Shown here: one piece after another, positions 9,260-18,487 of the stretch | Layout: every line of letters begins with the position of its first letter | Numbering within the stretch: position 1 is the stretch's first letter | Made by a program: the position numbers and the translations under genes | Notes under the pieces: generated by a model | The model's database searches: none | The model's input: the letters and a program-made list of their open reading frames with translations, nothing else | What the model was told of the DNA's origin: nothing | NCBI GenBank assembly: GCA_015060975.1 | Contig: SUXI01000010.1 | Span: 1 to 64,000, forward strand | Length of the DNA: 64,000 bases | Direction: 5' to 3' | Source of the DNA: Bacteroidales bacterium | GTDB lineage: Bacteria > Bacteroidota > Bacteroidia > Bacteroidales > Muribaculaceae

Positions 9260-10633
9260 TTATTCTTGATTAATTTGTAATACATATAATTGACTGTTTT
9301 CAAATTTCTTTACAATTATAGGAGTGCCTTCGTTAATGAAGTTCCCATTTATTGATACTGCATCAAATATTTCACCGTCTATTTCAATTTTGCCTCCCGG
9401 GCGCATATCGGTTTTCGTGAGACCGGTTGCTCCTATATATCGAGACATTGTTGTATCAACCCCTATATATCCATCTTCTACTCGCTGGGAATGTTGAAGT
9501 TCAGAGTGCCGAGTGATGAATTTAGGCCCATGTTGGGAAGTGAGATAAAATATTAACACAATTCCAAGTATTAACCCTATTGTTACAATAAGGATAGCCT
9601 CCCACAAATCTCCCATTGTGAGACTCTGAATAGAGAAGCTGTCAGCGATGCCTCCTACTAATGCAATGAAGATTGTTATACCACCAAATATGCCGCAGAT
9701 GCCGGTGCCGGGTATCACGAATATTTCGAGTAAAACGAGAATAAGACCTACCACAAACAAAACTATAATCCAACTTTCGGCAATGCCTGTGATATATAAA
9801 GGTAAGAAGTATAGTACAGCCGAAACGATTGCGGCAACTGTAGGAAATCCAAGTCCGGGACTTTGTAATTCAAAATAAATTCCCCCAACAATAAACATTA
9901 TAAGAATTGCTTGTACTGCCGGATTGGAAAAGAAGCCAATGAGCCAATCGGTAAAATCGGGTTCAAAAGAGGTTATTGAATATTGGTTGATATTGGCATG
10001 TTTTAAAACATCTTCGATCGAATTGGCTTCGCTTTCGCAATAACCCCATTTTATTGCTTCGGAAGTTGTGAATGTGAGGACTTTAGAAGAATCGATGAGT
10101 CCGGGAACTACAACACGAGGGTCAACCATCGCTTCTGCAATCAAAGGGTCGCGATGCCATTTTTCGGTAGAATCATTTGAAAGATATTTGCCGTGACTTT
10201 CGGCAGTAGAGCGCATAATAGAGCGCATATACGATTGATATTTATCGGGCAATGCTTCGGCGTTTTGGTTGACAACAGTCGCGGCTCCCATACTTGCTCC
10301 TTTTTGCATATATATCGAGTCACAAGCAAGGGCAATCAATGCACCTGCCGATGCTGCGTTGTTATCAACGAAAGCCAATGTGGTTTTTGGAAAGTTCAAT
10401 ATGGCAGATCTTATCGAGTCGGCATGTTGAAGTGTGCCACCATAGGTGTTTAGATGCACCAACAAAATATCAGCGTCCATAGCTTTTGCCTCTTCACACG
10501 CATGACGTGTGTGTTGCCATGTCATTGACCCAATTTCGTCATTTATGGGCAATATATATACTTTAGTATCATTGGCAATCATGCTTAAAGCTATTGTCGT
10601 AATTAAGCTAATTAAGATGTTCAATCGTTTCAT
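9260..10633 (-). CDS. NfeD-family membrane-bound ClpP-class serine protease
   Basis: A 457-aa membrane protein with a signal peptide followed by a ClpP/crotonase-fold protease domain (VYILPINDEIGSMTW; LVHLNTYGGTLQHADSIRSAI). The likely catalytic Ser lies in NNAASAGALIALACD, as in SppA/NfeD proteases, which use a Ser-Lys dyad. About four transmembrane helices follow (roughly residues 235-365), then a C-terminal NfeD OB-fold domain (GATGLTKTDMRPGGKIEIDGEIFDA). Long NfeD proteins act in membrane protein quality control next to SPFH/stomatin partners. No stomatin gene is adjacent; the neighbour upstream is a UPF0104-type membrane protein overlapping by 4 bp. Confidence 0.9.
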   Translation of the reverse strand: MKRLNILISLITTIALSMIANDTKVYILPINDEIGSMTWQHTRHACEEAKAMDADILLVHLNTYGGTLQHADSIRSAILNFPKTTLAFVDNNAASAGALIALACDSIYMQKGASMGAATVVNQNAEALPDKYQSYMRSIMRSTAESHGKYLSNDSTEKWHRDPLIAEAMVDPRVVVPGLIDSSKVLTFTTSEAIKWGYCESEANSIEDVLKHANINQYSITSFEPDFTDWLIGFFSNPAVQAILIMFIVGGIYFELQSPGLGFPTVAAIVSAVLYFLPLYITGIAESWIIVLFVVGLILVLLEIFVIPGTGICGIFGGITIFIALVGGIADSFSIQSLTMGDLWEAILIVTIGLILGIVLIFYLTSQHGPKFITRHSELQHSQRVEDGYIGVDTTMSRYIGATGLTKTDMRPGGKIEIDGEIFDAVSINGNFINEGTPIIVKKFENSQLYVLQINQE

Positions 10634-11682
10634 AATCGGTTATTAATATTTTGTTTTGTTTCTTCTATTTTTTTAGCGGATAGAAATGAGGGTAACATAA
10701 ATATACCTATGAGCATATAAATATAGTAACTTAATATGCGCCACAATAGAGCTAAAATAAGTACCATACTTCCGCCTACTATTAAATCACCATAATACTC
10801 ACTAAATAGATATTCACTAACACCACTGCCACCCGGAGTGGGACTTACCATTAATATTGCCCACACGATAAATTGGCGACCAAATATTATCAGTTGGTCG
10901 GCTGCGGGATATAATCCCCAAAATAGCGCATTGACGAGCAGGTAGCGAGAAAACCATGAAATGGCAGTGGTGGAGAAAGCCTTTATCCACCATTTTTTGT
11001 TTCGGGTTTTAATGTCGATAGAAGTCGATAACATGTTATTACTCATCTCATCCATGCCTTTTTGCCATCTGCGTAATAGTCGCCATGAAAATATTTTCAT
11101 TAAGATATTGCGCACTGCTTGAGGTTTTACTATAATACCTATATATAATATTGCAGTCCATATAGCAATAGCAATATATATTATCCAGAATATTAGTTTG
11201 AGTCCTTGTGAAAATTCACTATCGGCAAATCCAAATAACTGTTCACTTGGAAATAGTAATATTACTATAGGGCAGGTTATTACAAAAAACAATTCATCGA
11301 GAAATAGAGTAATCATCGTAATGGTTGTGGCTCGTCCCCAGTTAATTCTTTCACGGTTAAGAAAAATCATGCTTAAAGCTCCACCACCTACCGATGTGGG
11401 GGTGATGGTTGAGGTAAATTCGCATAGCATTGTAACTTTTAAAGATTGTCGCCATGTGAGAGAATTATCGGTAAGGGTTCTAAATCTCCAGCACATACCC
11501 CAATCGCGACCCACAACAAAAATAATCGCAAATATTAAGGAGGTAATCAATTGATTGTCAAGTGTTATTTGTTTGAAAATATTGAGGCTGAACTCTCCGT
11601 GAAACATCCAAATAAACACAGCCAATCCAATTGTAATAGGTAATGTGATTTTTGCAATGGTTTTTATTGTCTCAGTAGTCAT
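10630..11682 (-). CDS. Lysylphosphatidylglycerol synthase TM-region (UPF0104) membrane protein
   Basis: A 350-aa polytopic inner-membrane protein with about eight hydrophobic helices. The motif pattern (CEFTSTITPTSVGGGALSMIFLNRERINWGRATTITMITLFLDELFF, quoted here only to show the PTSVGG signature, and FIVWAILMVSPTPGGSGVSEYLF) is that of the LPG_synthase_TM/UPF0104 family. It lacks the cytosolic aminoacyl-transferase domain of MprF, so it is unlikely to aminoacylate lipids by itself; stand-alone members are thought to be flippase-like, without settled function. It overlaps the downstream NfeD-type gene by 4 bp. Confidence 0.85.
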   Translation of the reverse strand: MTTETIKTIAKITLPITIGLAVFIWMFHGEFSLNIFKQITLDNQLITSLIFAIIFVVGRDWGMCWRFRTLTDNSLTWRQSLKVTMLCEFTSTITPTSVGGGALSMIFLNRERINWGRATTITMITLFLDELFFVITCPIVILLFPSEQLFGFADSEFSQGLKLIFWIIYIAIAIWTAILYIGIIVKPQAVRNILMKIFSWRLLRRWQKGMDEMSNNMLSTSIDIKTRNKKWWIKAFSTTAISWFSRYLLVNALFWGLYPAADQLIIFGRQFIVWAILMVSPTPGGSGVSEYLFSEYYGDLIVGGSMVLILALLWRILSYYIYMLIGIFMLPSFLSAKKIEETKQNINNRL

Positions 11683-11795
11683 GATACCGGTTCCTTTCCA
11701 TTGTAAATTTAGTGATAATAAATAAAAAGTTTACCACTCTTTAAATAAAAGAATTTATCGTTTAATATGGTATTTGCTTAAATGATGTGCAAAAA

Positions 11796-12422
11796 CTATG
11801 CTAATCGGTTGTAAAGTTTGTTTAACACAGCTTTGGTGTATTCTGTAGGGTTGTCGGCATTTATTATTGCACTCGACATTGCGATGCCATTAACGCCTGT
11901 TGCCATGATGTCTTCAATATCTTCGAGTGTGATGCCACCTATTGCGACAATCGGTAGCACAACCCCGGCATTGCGAATCTCATTCATAATTTTGCGATAT
12001 CCATCTAAGCCAAGGATAGGAGAGAGATTTTCTTTAGTGGTAGTGTGTCGGAATGGACCAAGCCCAACATAATCTACATCAATTCCTTTTAGAGCGAATA
12101 TATCGCCGGCCGTGTTGGCTGTTGCACCAATAATCGGACCACCTTCGAGCAAATTTCTTGCCTCAGCCACAGGCATATCCTTTTTGCCGAGATGCACACC
12201 GGAAACTTCAAGTTCTTTTACTAATTCCACTTTATCGTCAATAACCAATATGGCATCGGCTTCTTTACATAAAGGTATTATTTCTTCTGCGACAGCCTTG
12301 GCTTCTTCGTCGGTGGAATTTTTCATGCGTAGTTGAATCCATTTGCAACCTGCTTCAAGTACCATTTTTACCTCTTCAACTATGCTATATCGTTCACTTG
12401 GGTGTGTAATAAATTGTAACAT
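11796..12422 (-). CDS. thiE: Thiamine phosphate synthase
   Basis: A 208-aa TIM-barrel enzyme that joins HMP-pyrophosphate and the thiazole phosphate to make thiamine monophosphate. Signatures: KWIQLRMKNSTDEE near the N-terminus, VIDDKVELVKELEVSGVHLG with the HLGKKD phosphate-binding segment, GATANT, and VDYVGLGPFRHTTTK followed by VAIGGI. Length agrees with ThiE. No other thiamine genes and no obvious TPP riboswitch were seen nearby, so this is a stand-alone copy, either part of a dispersed pathway or a salvage enzyme. The gap to the gene upstream (12484) is about 60 bp. Confidence 0.95.
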   Translation of the reverse strand: MLQFITHPSERYSIVEEVKMVLEAGCKWIQLRMKNSTDEEAKAVAEEIIPLCKEADAILVIDDKVELVKELEVSGVHLGKKDMPVAEARNLLEGGPIIGATANTAGDIFALKGIDVDYVGLGPFRHTTTKENLSPILGLDGYRKIMNEIRNAGVVLPIVAIGGITLEDIEDIMATGVNGIAMSSAIINADNPTEYTKAVLNKLYNRLA

Positions 12423-12483
12423 TTTATTATTTAGATTTTAAAGTATAATATATGTTGACGCAAATGATTTTGGAATTATATTA

Positions 12484-13563
12484 TTAACCAATAGAAGCAC
12501 GTCTATATAATATTATTGCGATAATTGAATAAACAAAATTTGGAATCCACATTGCAACCATAGGAGATGTTAGCCCCGAAACTGCAAATGATGATGTGAC
12601 AGTCATGAATAATATGTAACTGAAACTAAGCACCAATCCAATTCCAATATTTAATCCCATTCCTCCTTTCACTTTTTTTGACGATAATGTGAGTCCGATT
12701 ATAGTTAATATGAATGCGGCGGCGCACATAGCATATCGTTTTTCATATTCAATCTCGAATGATTTTATATTTGCAACGCCACGCTGTTTTTGTTGTTGAA
12801 TATATTCATATAATTCAGGAGATGTCATTTTTTCGTGGTCGTTCTTGGCAATAAGGAAGTCACGAGGTTCAAATGGAATAATGGTATCTAAATTTTTTCC
12901 TGATTCTATATTTTCTTTTGTCTCTAAAAAATTGCGTATTTCATAATCTCTAACTTGCCACTGATATGCAGTGTCCCATTTTATGATTTGAGCAGTCAAT
13001 CGAGACTTGAGTTTCTTGTCTTTAAACGATTCAAGAGAAAATTTATAACCGGTTTTTGTGGTATTATCATATCTACTCATGTATGCGATTTGTCCCGGTG
13101 CAACTTGGAGCATAATGTTATTGCCATAATCAACACGCTTGTTTTTTACATATGTATTGGTAAAGTCTATTCTTTTAATATTTGCCGGTGGAATGATATA
13201 TGCACTTAGTATATATGAACTCATGGCAATGACTAAAGCCGATATCATATAAGGAAATAGTAATCGTTTATAACTCATGCCGGTTGATAGCATTGCTATT
13301 ATCTCGGAATTGTCAGCCAATTTTGATGTGAAAAATATTACGGCAATAAAGGTAAATAGTGGACTGAATTGATTGGCGAAATATGGAAGGAAGTTTAAGA
13401 AATAATCAAAAATAGTCTCATCTAATGGGGCTTTAATAAATGCGTCTAATTTTTCATTAATATCAAACATAACAGTAATTGCCAAAATTAAAATAATGGC
13501 AAATATATATGTCCCAAGAAATTTTTTTATGATATATCTATCTAACGTGTTGAAAATTTTCAT
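12484..13563 (-). CDS. LptF/LptG-type permease of the LPS exporter
   Basis: A 359-aa inner-membrane protein of the YjgP/YjgQ family (start MKIFNTLDRYIIKKFLGTYIFAIILI). N-terminal helices (residues about 15-100), a periplasmic beta-jellyroll (about 130-260) and three C-terminal helices match LptF/LptG, which with LptB form the ABC transporter that extracts LPS for transport to the outer membrane. The C-terminal segment KVKGGMGLNIGIGLVLSFSYIL is typical. Which of the two paralogues this is cannot be settled from sequence alone; LptG is the more usual label in Bacteroidales next to tgt. It is 13 bp downstream of tgt, and that pairing is conserved in the phylum. Confidence 0.9.
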   Translation of the reverse strand: MKIFNTLDRYIIKKFLGTYIFAIILILAITVMFDINEKLDAFIKAPLDETIFDYFLNFLPYFANQFSPLFTFIAVIFFTSKLADNSEIIAMLSTGMSYKRLLFPYMISALVIAMSSYILSAYIIPPANIKRIDFTNTYVKNKRVDYGNNIMLQVAPGQIAYMSRYDNTTKTGYKFSLESFKDKKLKSRLTAQIIKWDTAYQWQVRDYEIRNFLETKENIESGKNLDTIIPFEPRDFLIAKNDHEKMTSPELYEYIQQQKQRGVANIKSFEIEYEKRYAMCAAAFILTIIGLTLSSKKVKGGMGLNIGIGLVLSFSYILFMTVTSSFAVSGLTSPMVAMWIPNFVYSIIAIILYRRASIG

Positions 13564-13576
13564 TGTTTTTCAAGTT

Positions 13577-14707
13577 TTACAACCGCTGTGTAACTTGTTT
13601 TACCATTATATTTTTCCATGATTTGAAATCTCCGGCAATTATGTGCTTACGGGCTTCTTGCACCAACCATAGATAAAACGCAAGATTGTGTATAGATGCT
13701 ATTTGCATAGCTAATATCTCTTGACTAATAAATAAGTGTCGTAGATATGCTTTGCTATACATTTTATCCACATAGCTTGGACCATCTTCTTGAATCGGAC
13801 TGAAATCGTTTGCCCATTTTTTGTTTCGCATATTCATGATGCCGTTGGCGGTGAATAGCATGCCATTTCTTCCGTTGCGTGTGGGCATAACGCAGTCCAT
13901 CATGTCAACTCCACGATCAATAGCTTCGAGGATGTTGGCAGGAGTTCCCACTCCCATAAGATAACGAGGTTTATCTTTGGGTAGCACTTCGTTAACGACT
14001 TCAATCATGTCATACATTACTTCTGCCGGTTCTCCTACGGCAAGACCACCAATCGCATTCCCATCAGCTCCTAATTCAGCAACCGTATGTGCCGATTGGC
14101 GACGAAGGTCGGGGTATGTACACCCTTGAACGATAGGGAAGTATGCTTGTGAATAGCCATATTTACCTTCGGTTTCTTTATAATGTTTCCACCCGCGCAT
14201 TAACCAACGAGTTGTCAACCCCAAAGATTTTTTTGCATAGTCATAATCGGCAGTTCCGGGAGGACATTCATCAAGTTGCATCATGATGTCAGCTCCAATA
14301 GAGCGTTGTATATCTACAATATTTTCGGGGGTAAACAAATGCTTGCTACCATCGATGTGGCTACGAAAATAGGCGCCTTCTTCTTTAAGTTTGCGATTTG
14401 AGGAAAGAGAGAAAACTTGAAACCCTCCACTATCAGTTAGAATGGGACGATCCCATCCATTAAATTTGTGTAATCCACCTGCTTGTTCAAGAATTTCAAT
14501 ACCGGGACGTAAATATAAATGATATGTGTTTCCCAATATGATTTGGGCTTTCACATCTTCTTTCATTTCATGCATGTGCACTGCTTTTATCGCACCGAGG
14601 GTTCCTACCGGCATAAAAATAGGTGTCTCGATTTTGCCGTGGTCGGTTGTGATAATTCCGGCACGTGCTTCACTATTGTTTGCTGTAGCTTGTAGTAAAA
14701 AATCCAT
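13577..14707 (-). CDS. tgt: tRNA-guanine transglycosylase (lacking the usual zinc cysteines)
   Basis: A 376-aa enzyme that exchanges G34 for preQ1 in Asp, Asn, His and Tyr tRNAs. Diagnostic blocks: IETPIFMPVGTLGAIKAV, LGNTYHLYLRPG, the substrate loop LTDSGGFQVFSL with its catalytic Asp, and RYLMGVGTPANILEAIDRGVDMMDCVMPTRNGRNG. In the C-terminal region the CxCxxC zinc ligands of classical Tgt are replaced (SPIQEDGPSYVDKMYSKAYL), while the AYLRHLF and SIHNL parts are kept. This seems to be a lineage variant rather than decay, since the rest is intact. The gene leads the LptG-type permease by 13 bp. Confidence 0.96.
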   Translation of the reverse strand: MDFLLQATANNSEARAGIITTDHGKIETPIFMPVGTLGAIKAVHMHEMKEDVKAQIILGNTYHLYLRPGIEILEQAGGLHKFNGWDRPILTDSGGFQVFSLSSNRKLKEEGAYFRSHIDGSKHLFTPENIVDIQRSIGADIMMQLDECPPGTADYDYAKKSLGLTTRWLMRGWKHYKETEGKYGYSQAYFPIVQGCTYPDLRRQSAHTVAELGADGNAIGGLAVGEPAEVMYDMIEVVNEVLPKDKPRYLMGVGTPANILEAIDRGVDMMDCVMPTRNGRNGMLFTANGIMNMRNKKWANDFSPIQEDGPSYVDKMYSKAYLRHLFISQEILAMQIASIHNLAFYLWLVQEARKHIIAGDFKSWKNIMVKQVTQRL

Positions 14708-14776
14708 ATCTTTGCAAAGTTACGGCAAATTATCCAAATATTGTTTATTTTAATTCGTTATCTGCTGAAATTTATT

Positions 14777-15652
14777 TTAAATGCGATCAATAACTGTTGC
14801 GATTAGGTCGTAGATTGCGGTCTTGTAGTTAGGAGTGGCTTCGTGATTATTGCGATTTGCTATAATAGAACACACAGTCATGGCTTTATGTCCGAGCATT
14901 TTGGCAAATCCTTGCAGTGGAGCACTTTCCATTTCGTAATTTGTAATCTTTCTGCCTTTATAACTGAATTTTTCAATTAAACTATTGAGCTGAGGATGGG
15001 CTAATTGCAAACGCAATTCTCGACCTTGAGGACCATAAAAGCCCACAGCAGAAATCGTATTCCCTCTAACCATATCATTTCCACCAATACGAGCTACTAA
15101 TTCGGCATCGGCATCAACTACATATGGTTTTGCCCACAGCCGATTCCATTTTACAGCGTTGCAAAATGCATGCTCAAAATCAATATCTGCAACAGCATTT
15201 CTTCCTGCGTAAAAATTGAGTACACCATCAAACCCTAATGCTTTCTCGGCAATTACAGGTGTGCCGAGTTTTAATTCAGGTTGTAAAGCCCCGGATGTTC
15301 CTATTCTCACCATTGTCAATGTGCGATGAGTGTCTTTGACTTGACGTGTTTTAAAATTGATATTCGCGAGAGCATCAAGTTCGTTAATGACAATGTCCAT
15401 ATTATCGGGACCTATACCATGGCTTAATGCCATTATCGGTTTTCCTTTATAAGTCCCTCCAATGGTATGAAATTCACGAGATGCAACTTCAAATTCTTTT
15501 GTATCAAAAAATGAAGCAATCATATCTACGCGCCCGGGGTCTCCACAAAGAATAATTCTGTCGGTTAATTGTTGGGGGTGGAGATGTAAATGGAAAATCG
15601 ATCCATCAGGGTTAATAATCATCTCTGAATTTGGTATTGTTTTGTTATTCAT
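14777..15652 (-). CDS. Nucleoside phosphorylase (uridine phosphorylase-like)
   Basis: A 291-aa member of the PNP/UDP family of phosphorylases that split nucleosides into base and ribose-1-phosphate. Signatures: ILCGDPGRVDMIASFFD (phosphate-binding GDPGR), MALSHGIGPDNMDIVINELDAL, VRIGTSGALQPELKLGTPVIAEKALGFDG, and NYEMESAPLQGFAKMLGHKAMTVC containing the E-M-E-S ribose-binding segment. The best fit is uridine phosphorylase by comparison with Bacteroides orthologues; specificity cannot be fixed from sequence. It sits 70 bp upstream of tgt and 25 bp downstream of dprA. Confidence 0.88.
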   Translation of the reverse strand: MNNKTIPNSEMIINPDGSIFHLHLHPQQLTDRIILCGDPGRVDMIASFFDTKEFEVASREFHTIGGTYKGKPIMALSHGIGPDNMDIVINELDALANINFKTRQVKDTHRTLTMVRIGTSGALQPELKLGTPVIAEKALGFDGVLNFYAGRNAVADIDFEHAFCNAVKWNRLWAKPYVVDADAELVARIGGNDMVRGNTISAVGFYGPQGRELRLQLAHPQLNSLIEKFSYKGRKITNYEMESAPLQGFAKMLGHKAMTVCSIIANRNNHEATPNYKTAIYDLIATVIDRI

Positions 15653-15676
15653 GGTTATATTGTTTAGTGATTTTAC

Positions 15677-16783
15677 TTAAGAAATGTTATATCTGCCACC
15701 GGGATAATTTACTATTAATCCTCTGAATTCCAAGTCGATTAGAGTAGATGTTAGTTTTGATATTGGTATATTAACGCCTATTGATATTTCATTTATTGAC
15801 GACAATGGTGTATCATTTATGAAATTTATTATTTTTTGTTCGTCTTTGCTTAGTTCGGCAAACATTTCTGTTTGATTCCCCTCAATAGGTTTGGCAGTCC
15901 ATCTCATAACGTCTATAACATCTTGGGCCGATGTAATTAATGCGGCTTTACCTAACGATATTAGCTTGTTGCATCCTTGGCTATAGGGGTCATTTGCCCT
16001 GCCGGGAAGTGCTAACACATCACGATGATAGCTATCGGCAATCCCGGCTGTAACTAACGCTCCGCCTTTTTCGCCCGATTCGGCAATAATTATACAATCA
16101 CACAGCCCGGCTACTATTCGATTCCGAGCGAGGAAATTGCCGCGATGAATATTGTCGGTGGAAGTATAATCGGTTATAAGCATACCATTTTTTTTAACCA
16201 TGTCGGCAGCAATATTGCGATGTGCCGCTGGATATATAGTGTTTAGCCCATGCGCCAAAACAGCGTTTGTGGGTATATTATTATTCATTGCTGCGCGATG
16301 GGCTGTGATGTCAATGCCATAAGCAAGGCCACTTACTATAATGATGTTGTCAAGACGCTTTGATAAATCGTCAATAATGCGTTCAGTCATATCCACTCCA
16401 TAGTGAGTGGCATGGCGAGTACCAATGAAACTAATTATGTGAGAATTGTTAAGGTCACAATTCCCTAATGTATATAGCATTAAAGGGGCATCATCACATT
16501 CTAAAAGCCGTTGAGAGTATTTTGGATCCTTATAATAGATTGGTGTGATATTATTTCGGGTAATAAAATCAACCTCGGTTAGGGCTTTTTCAACAAGTTG
16601 TTTGCGATAATCATCATCAGTGATTTTTGAACTTTTCCCGATTTGCATATTGAGCAAACGGGAAGATGAATTGAAGAACTCTTTTTCTGTTCCAACTCTT
16701 GACAAAAGCTCATCGGCAATAATGCGGTTATTACCACGAATTAATGAAAAAGCTATGCGATATGTCAGCTCTTTGTCATACAT
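15677..16783 (-). CDS. dprA: DNA processing protein DprA
   Basis: A 368-aa protein that loads RecA on incoming single-stranded DNA. After an N-terminal helical region comes the Rossmann-like DNA-binding core with typical blocks: ISFIGTRHATHYG, VSGLAYGIDITAHRAAM, VLAHGLNTIYPAAHRNIA, NFLARNRIVAGLCDCIIIAESGEKGGALVTA and LALPGRANDPYSQGCNKLI. A short C-terminal winged-helix (DTPLSSINEISIGVNIPISKLTSTLIDLEFRGLI) completes the usual Smf/DprA architecture. Start chosen at 16783 (MYDKELTYRIAFSLIRG), 3 bp after the thioesterase stop, implying translational coupling. Confidence 0.96.
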   Translation of the reverse strand: MYDKELTYRIAFSLIRGNNRIIADELLSRVGTEKEFFNSSSRLLNMQIGKSSKITDDDYRKQLVEKALTEVDFITRNNITPIYYKDPKYSQRLLECDDAPLMLYTLGNCDLNNSHIISFIGTRHATHYGVDMTERIIDDLSKRLDNIIIVSGLAYGIDITAHRAAMNNNIPTNAVLAHGLNTIYPAAHRNIAADMVKKNGMLITDYTSTDNIHRGNFLARNRIVAGLCDCIIIAESGEKGGALVTAGIADSYHRDVLALPGRANDPYSQGCNKLISLGKAALITSAQDVIDVMRWTAKPIEGNQTEMFAELSKDEQKIINFINDTPLSSINEISIGVNIPISKLTSTLIDLEFRGLIVNYPGGRYNIS

Positions 16784-16786
16784 TAG

Positions 16787-17203
16787 CTATAAATATTTCT
16801 CGAATTTTTGAGCGAGTAATTCACCTCTACCTAATCGCCCGTTTTCAAGACAGGCTACTGTTACAATTGATTTAACAACGGGAGTGCCATCGGGTTTGTA
16901 TATGTCTTGTTGAAATATAAATCGTGCTCCTTTGCGATAGATATTGAGTTTGCTAATCATCTCTTCTCCCAGCCCTAATGGAGTTAGATATTCAATCTCC
17001 ACTTTGCGTAGCACCGGGTCAATTCCTTGTGAGTGCATTTCACGGAATGAGAAACCTGCATGATGACAAAACTCATGACGAGTATGCTCAAGGTAATGAA
17101 GATAGTTGGCATTATTTACAATCCCCTCAGCGTCGATTTCATAATCTCGTACCTTTATAGGTAATTCAAATACATAGTTGTCGTTATTTCTCATTATGAT
17201 CAT
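16787..17203 (-). CDS. Hotdog-fold acyl-CoA thioesterase (YbgC/4-hydroxybenzoyl-CoA type)
   Basis: A 138-aa single hotdog-domain protein. The segment IKVRDYEIDAEGIVNNANYLHYLEHTRHEF has the D-x-x-G-x-V-N-x-x-x-Y-x-x-Y-x-E signature of the YbgC/FadM thioesterase family, though Asp is displaced by the motif reading EIDAEGIVNNANY. Such enzymes hydrolyse short or aromatic acyl-CoAs, and in some bacteria associate with the Tol-Pal envelope system; no tol genes are present here. Start may be MIIMRNN or the internal MRNN four residues later. It is the first gene of the minus-strand run ending near 7.2 kb; rightwards it diverges from the Ntn-hydrolase gene. Confidence 0.85.
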   Translation of the reverse strand: MIIMRNNDNYVFELPIKVRDYEIDAEGIVNNANYLHYLEHTRHEFCHHAGFSFREMHSQGIDPVLRKVEIEYLTPLGLGEEMISKLNIYRKGARFIFQQDIYKPDGTPVVKSIVTVACLENGRLGRGELLAQKFEKYL

Positions 17204-17359
17204 TTTAAAAAGGTAAAGGTATAAAATTTATAGTTTTAAGCCAAGTTTATTTCCATAAAAGAATTGAATGTTTTGTGCCGATGTTATATGATTTTGCGTT
17301 TTAAAATATGTTTAATAAAATAAATGAGTAAAAATTAAACAATCTTTTAGCATTTTGAC

Positions 17360-17367
17360 TAACTTTG
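17360..17367 (+). promoter_or_regulatory. Bacteroidetes -7 box upstream of the Ntn-hydrolase gene
   Basis: TAACTTTG matches the TAnnTTTG -7 consensus of the Bacteroidetes primary sigma factor and lies 22 bp before the ATG at 17390. No good -33 TTG is seen at the expected spacing. Confidence 0.55.
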
Positions 17368-17389
17368 CACATGTAAAATATAATTAAAT

Positions 17390-18487
17390 ATGAAACGAAA
17401 ATTAATATTAATTTTTGGATTGTTTTTGTTGGTTGGAGTACAAGGCTTTGCATGTACATCTGCAATTGTGAGTGCAAAAGCTTCTAAAACGGGGCGTCCA
17501 TTACTTTGGAAAAATCGAGATACCGGCACAGAACATAATTTTGTGGAAAAGGTTGATGCTAAAAATGGTAATTATGCATACGTTGCATTATATAATGGAG
17601 GTGATTCTACGTTACGAGATGCTTGGTTAGGCATGAACGAAGTTGGTTTTGCAATTATGAATACCGCTTCTTATAATCTTGCTCCCGACACGGCAAAGCT
17701 CAAAGACCAAGAAGGATATGTGATGAGTCTTGCTCTTCAAAAGTGTCGCACCCTTGCTGATTTTGAGATACTTCTCGACACAATAAGTAAGCCAATGGGG
17801 GTGCAGGCCAATTTTGGTCTTATTGATGCAAGTGGCGATGGTGCTTATTACGAAACAGATGATTTTACATATACTAAATTCTCATTGAGTGATGCTGAAA
17901 ATGGGGTTTTAGTGCGCACTAATTATTCATATACAGGAGAAAAAGATGGAGGATATGGTTATATTCGCGAAGATAATGCATGGTATCTTTTGCAGCCATA
18001 TTTAAAAAATGGTAATATTGAAGCATCGACATTTACCGATGGTTTATCTCGCTCTTTTTATCATTCATTGAAGGGTAAAGATGCCGAGAAGGGTAAGGAC
18101 CGTTGGATTGTTGACCAGGATTATATACCTCGTCGCACTACAAGTGCATCAGTTGTAATAGAAGGTGTTGTTCCTGGTGAAGACCCCGGTTTATATATAA
18201 TGTGGACAGAGATTGGCTATCCGCCATGTTCTTATACATTGCCGGTAATGATAGATTATATTCCCGAAGAATTACGTCCTCAAGGTAAGGAATGGAGAAG
18301 TCCGCTTTGTGACGAAATAATATGTAGGAAGCATCAAGTGTTTTCAGTTAAACGAGGCAGTGGAAAACATTATGTAGATATGAATGCAGTGCGTAGATTT
18401 TCTGTTGATGGTAAAAAGAAAAGCCTCGAAAACTATAAAAAGGGGTATGAGATGCGAAAAGCAAAAGCAAATAAAATAAAAAAATGA
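17390..18487 (+). CDS. Secreted C45/C59-type Ntn hydrolase (choloylglycine hydrolase/acyltransferase-like)
   Basis: A 365-aa exported protein. The signal peptide MKRKLILIFGLFLLVGVQGFA ends directly before Cys22-Thr23-Ser24, so signal cleavage would expose Cys22 as an N-terminal nucleophile, the hallmark of Ntn hydrolases such as penicillin V acylase, bile salt hydrolase and acyl-CoA:6-APA acyltransferase. Supporting blocks: RPLLWKNRDTG, AWLGMNEVGFAIMNTASYN (with the N-x-x-G-x-A region of these enzymes), and a conserved second half (NAWYLLQPYLKNGNI). It probably cleaves linear amide bonds in the periplasm or outside the cell; the substrate is unknown. It overlaps the downstream DUF486 gene by 4 bp. 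Confidence 0.82.
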   Translation: MKRKLILIFGLFLLVGVQGFACTSAIVSAKASKTGRPLLWKNRDTGTEHNFVEKVDAKNGNYAYVALYNGGDSTLRDAWLGMNEVGFAIMNTASYNLAPDTAKLKDQEGYVMSLALQKCRTLADFEILLDTISKPMGVQANFGLIDASGDGAYYETDDFTYTKFSLSDAENGVLVRTNYSYTGEKDGGYGYIREDNAWYLLQPYLKNGNIEASTFTDGLSRSFYHSLKGKDAEKGKDRWIVDQDYIPRRTTSASVVIEGVVPGEDPGLYIMWTEIGYPPCSYTLPVMIDYIPEELRPQGKEWRSPLCDEIICRKHQVFSVKRGSGKHYVDMNAVRRFSVDGKKKSLENYKKGYEMRKAKANKIKK

